64,000 bases of DNA, taken from NCBI RefSeq assembly GCF_042661025.1, contig NZ_JBHSWH010000001.1:1612001-1676000 (forward strand). The letters run 5' to 3'. Positions 63,957 to 64,000 of the stretch are shown here, piece after piece. Position numbers and translations under genes: made by a program. How positions within the stretch are numbered: the stretch's first letter is position 1; each line of letters opens with the position of its first letter. Source of the DNA: Flexivirga alba (GTDB lineage: Bacteria > Actinomycetota > Actinomycetes > Actinomycetales > Dermatophilaceae). The notes beneath the pieces were generated by a model. The model was not told where the DNA came from, ran no database searches, and saw nothing but the letters and a program-made list of their open reading frames with translations.

Positions 63957-64000
63957 GCCTCAAGGTTTCGAACAGCGACGTTCGGAAGGACTCGTAAGCA
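63957..64000 (+). other. Upstream region of the next gene
   Basis: 44 bp with CGGAAGGAC, a ribosome-site-like motif at 63984-63992, but no start before the window ends. By gene-order habit in Micrococcales the next gene is likely nuoA; this is inference only. Confidence 0.3.

Overview
The window comes from a high-GC actinobacterium, most likely of the Micrococcales (Dermacoccaceae/Intrasporangiaceae-like). This is inferred from several things: a class I lysyl-tRNA synthetase, a single-chain PurL, a DUF3073 protein, HelD, a 13E12/DUF222-HNH protein, many leaderless promoters (a TANNNT-like -10 box 6-9 nt before the start codon), and dispersed palindromic repeats of the kind common in that group. 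There is no prophage, transposase, CRISPR array or rRNA operon.

Layout. 1-5 kb: lysS end, CDF metal exporter, chorismate mutase coupled to HelD. 5-13 kb: HTH regulator, then purD, csbD-like, purC and purL (de novo purine synthesis; purF and purM follow at 31-34 kb). 13-17 kb: HTH-PPOX-TSUP operon, S41 peptidase, Fpg/Nei glycosylase, panD. 17-22 kb: an NMT1-like ABC importer divergent from a CitA/CitB-type two-component system. 22-30 kb: spermidine-synthase-like protein, aminoglycoside-phosphotransferase-like kinase, 13E12 HNH protein, a 4 x 54-bp tandem repeat, two luciferase-like oxidoreductases around a sterol-carrier-like protein, a secreted GHL10 hydrolase and a membrane protein with DDWD repeats. 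30-38 kb: purF, purM, DUF3073, CopC-like and DUF4352 proteins, and a NarL-type two-component system. 37.7-46 kb: an island-like block with a decayed mazEF pair, an alpha/beta hydrolase / NTF2-like / glycosyltransferase / methyltransferase operon divergent from a large LuxR (LAL) regulator, and a reductase remnant. 46-54 kb: three tRNAs (Phe, Asp, Glu), PHP protein, acyltransferase-SGNH protein, arylamine N-acetyltransferase, threonine dehydratase, MFS transporter. 54-64 kb: Tat-exported deacetylase-like lipoprotein, the conserved glpD-tetR / FAD oxidase-diacylglycerol kinase set, isochorismate synthase, menG and a geranylgeranyl-reductase-family protein (menaquinone/isoprenoid functions), ending just before a gene that is probably nuoA.

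Two points affect how the window is read. First, about eleven otherwise normal genes carry a single missing base, in nearly every case in a G or C run. Spans below join the two frames, and these look like systematic homopolymer under-calls rather than gene death. The mazF remnant (in-frame TAG plus frameshift) and the reductase remnant at 45.3 kb look truly decayed. Second, the pentamer CATAC/GTATG is frequent through most of the window but nearly absent from about 38.4 to 45.8 kb. This is independent support for that block being foreign. The tailoring-type operon with its LAL regulator in that block is the best candidate for an undescribed system.
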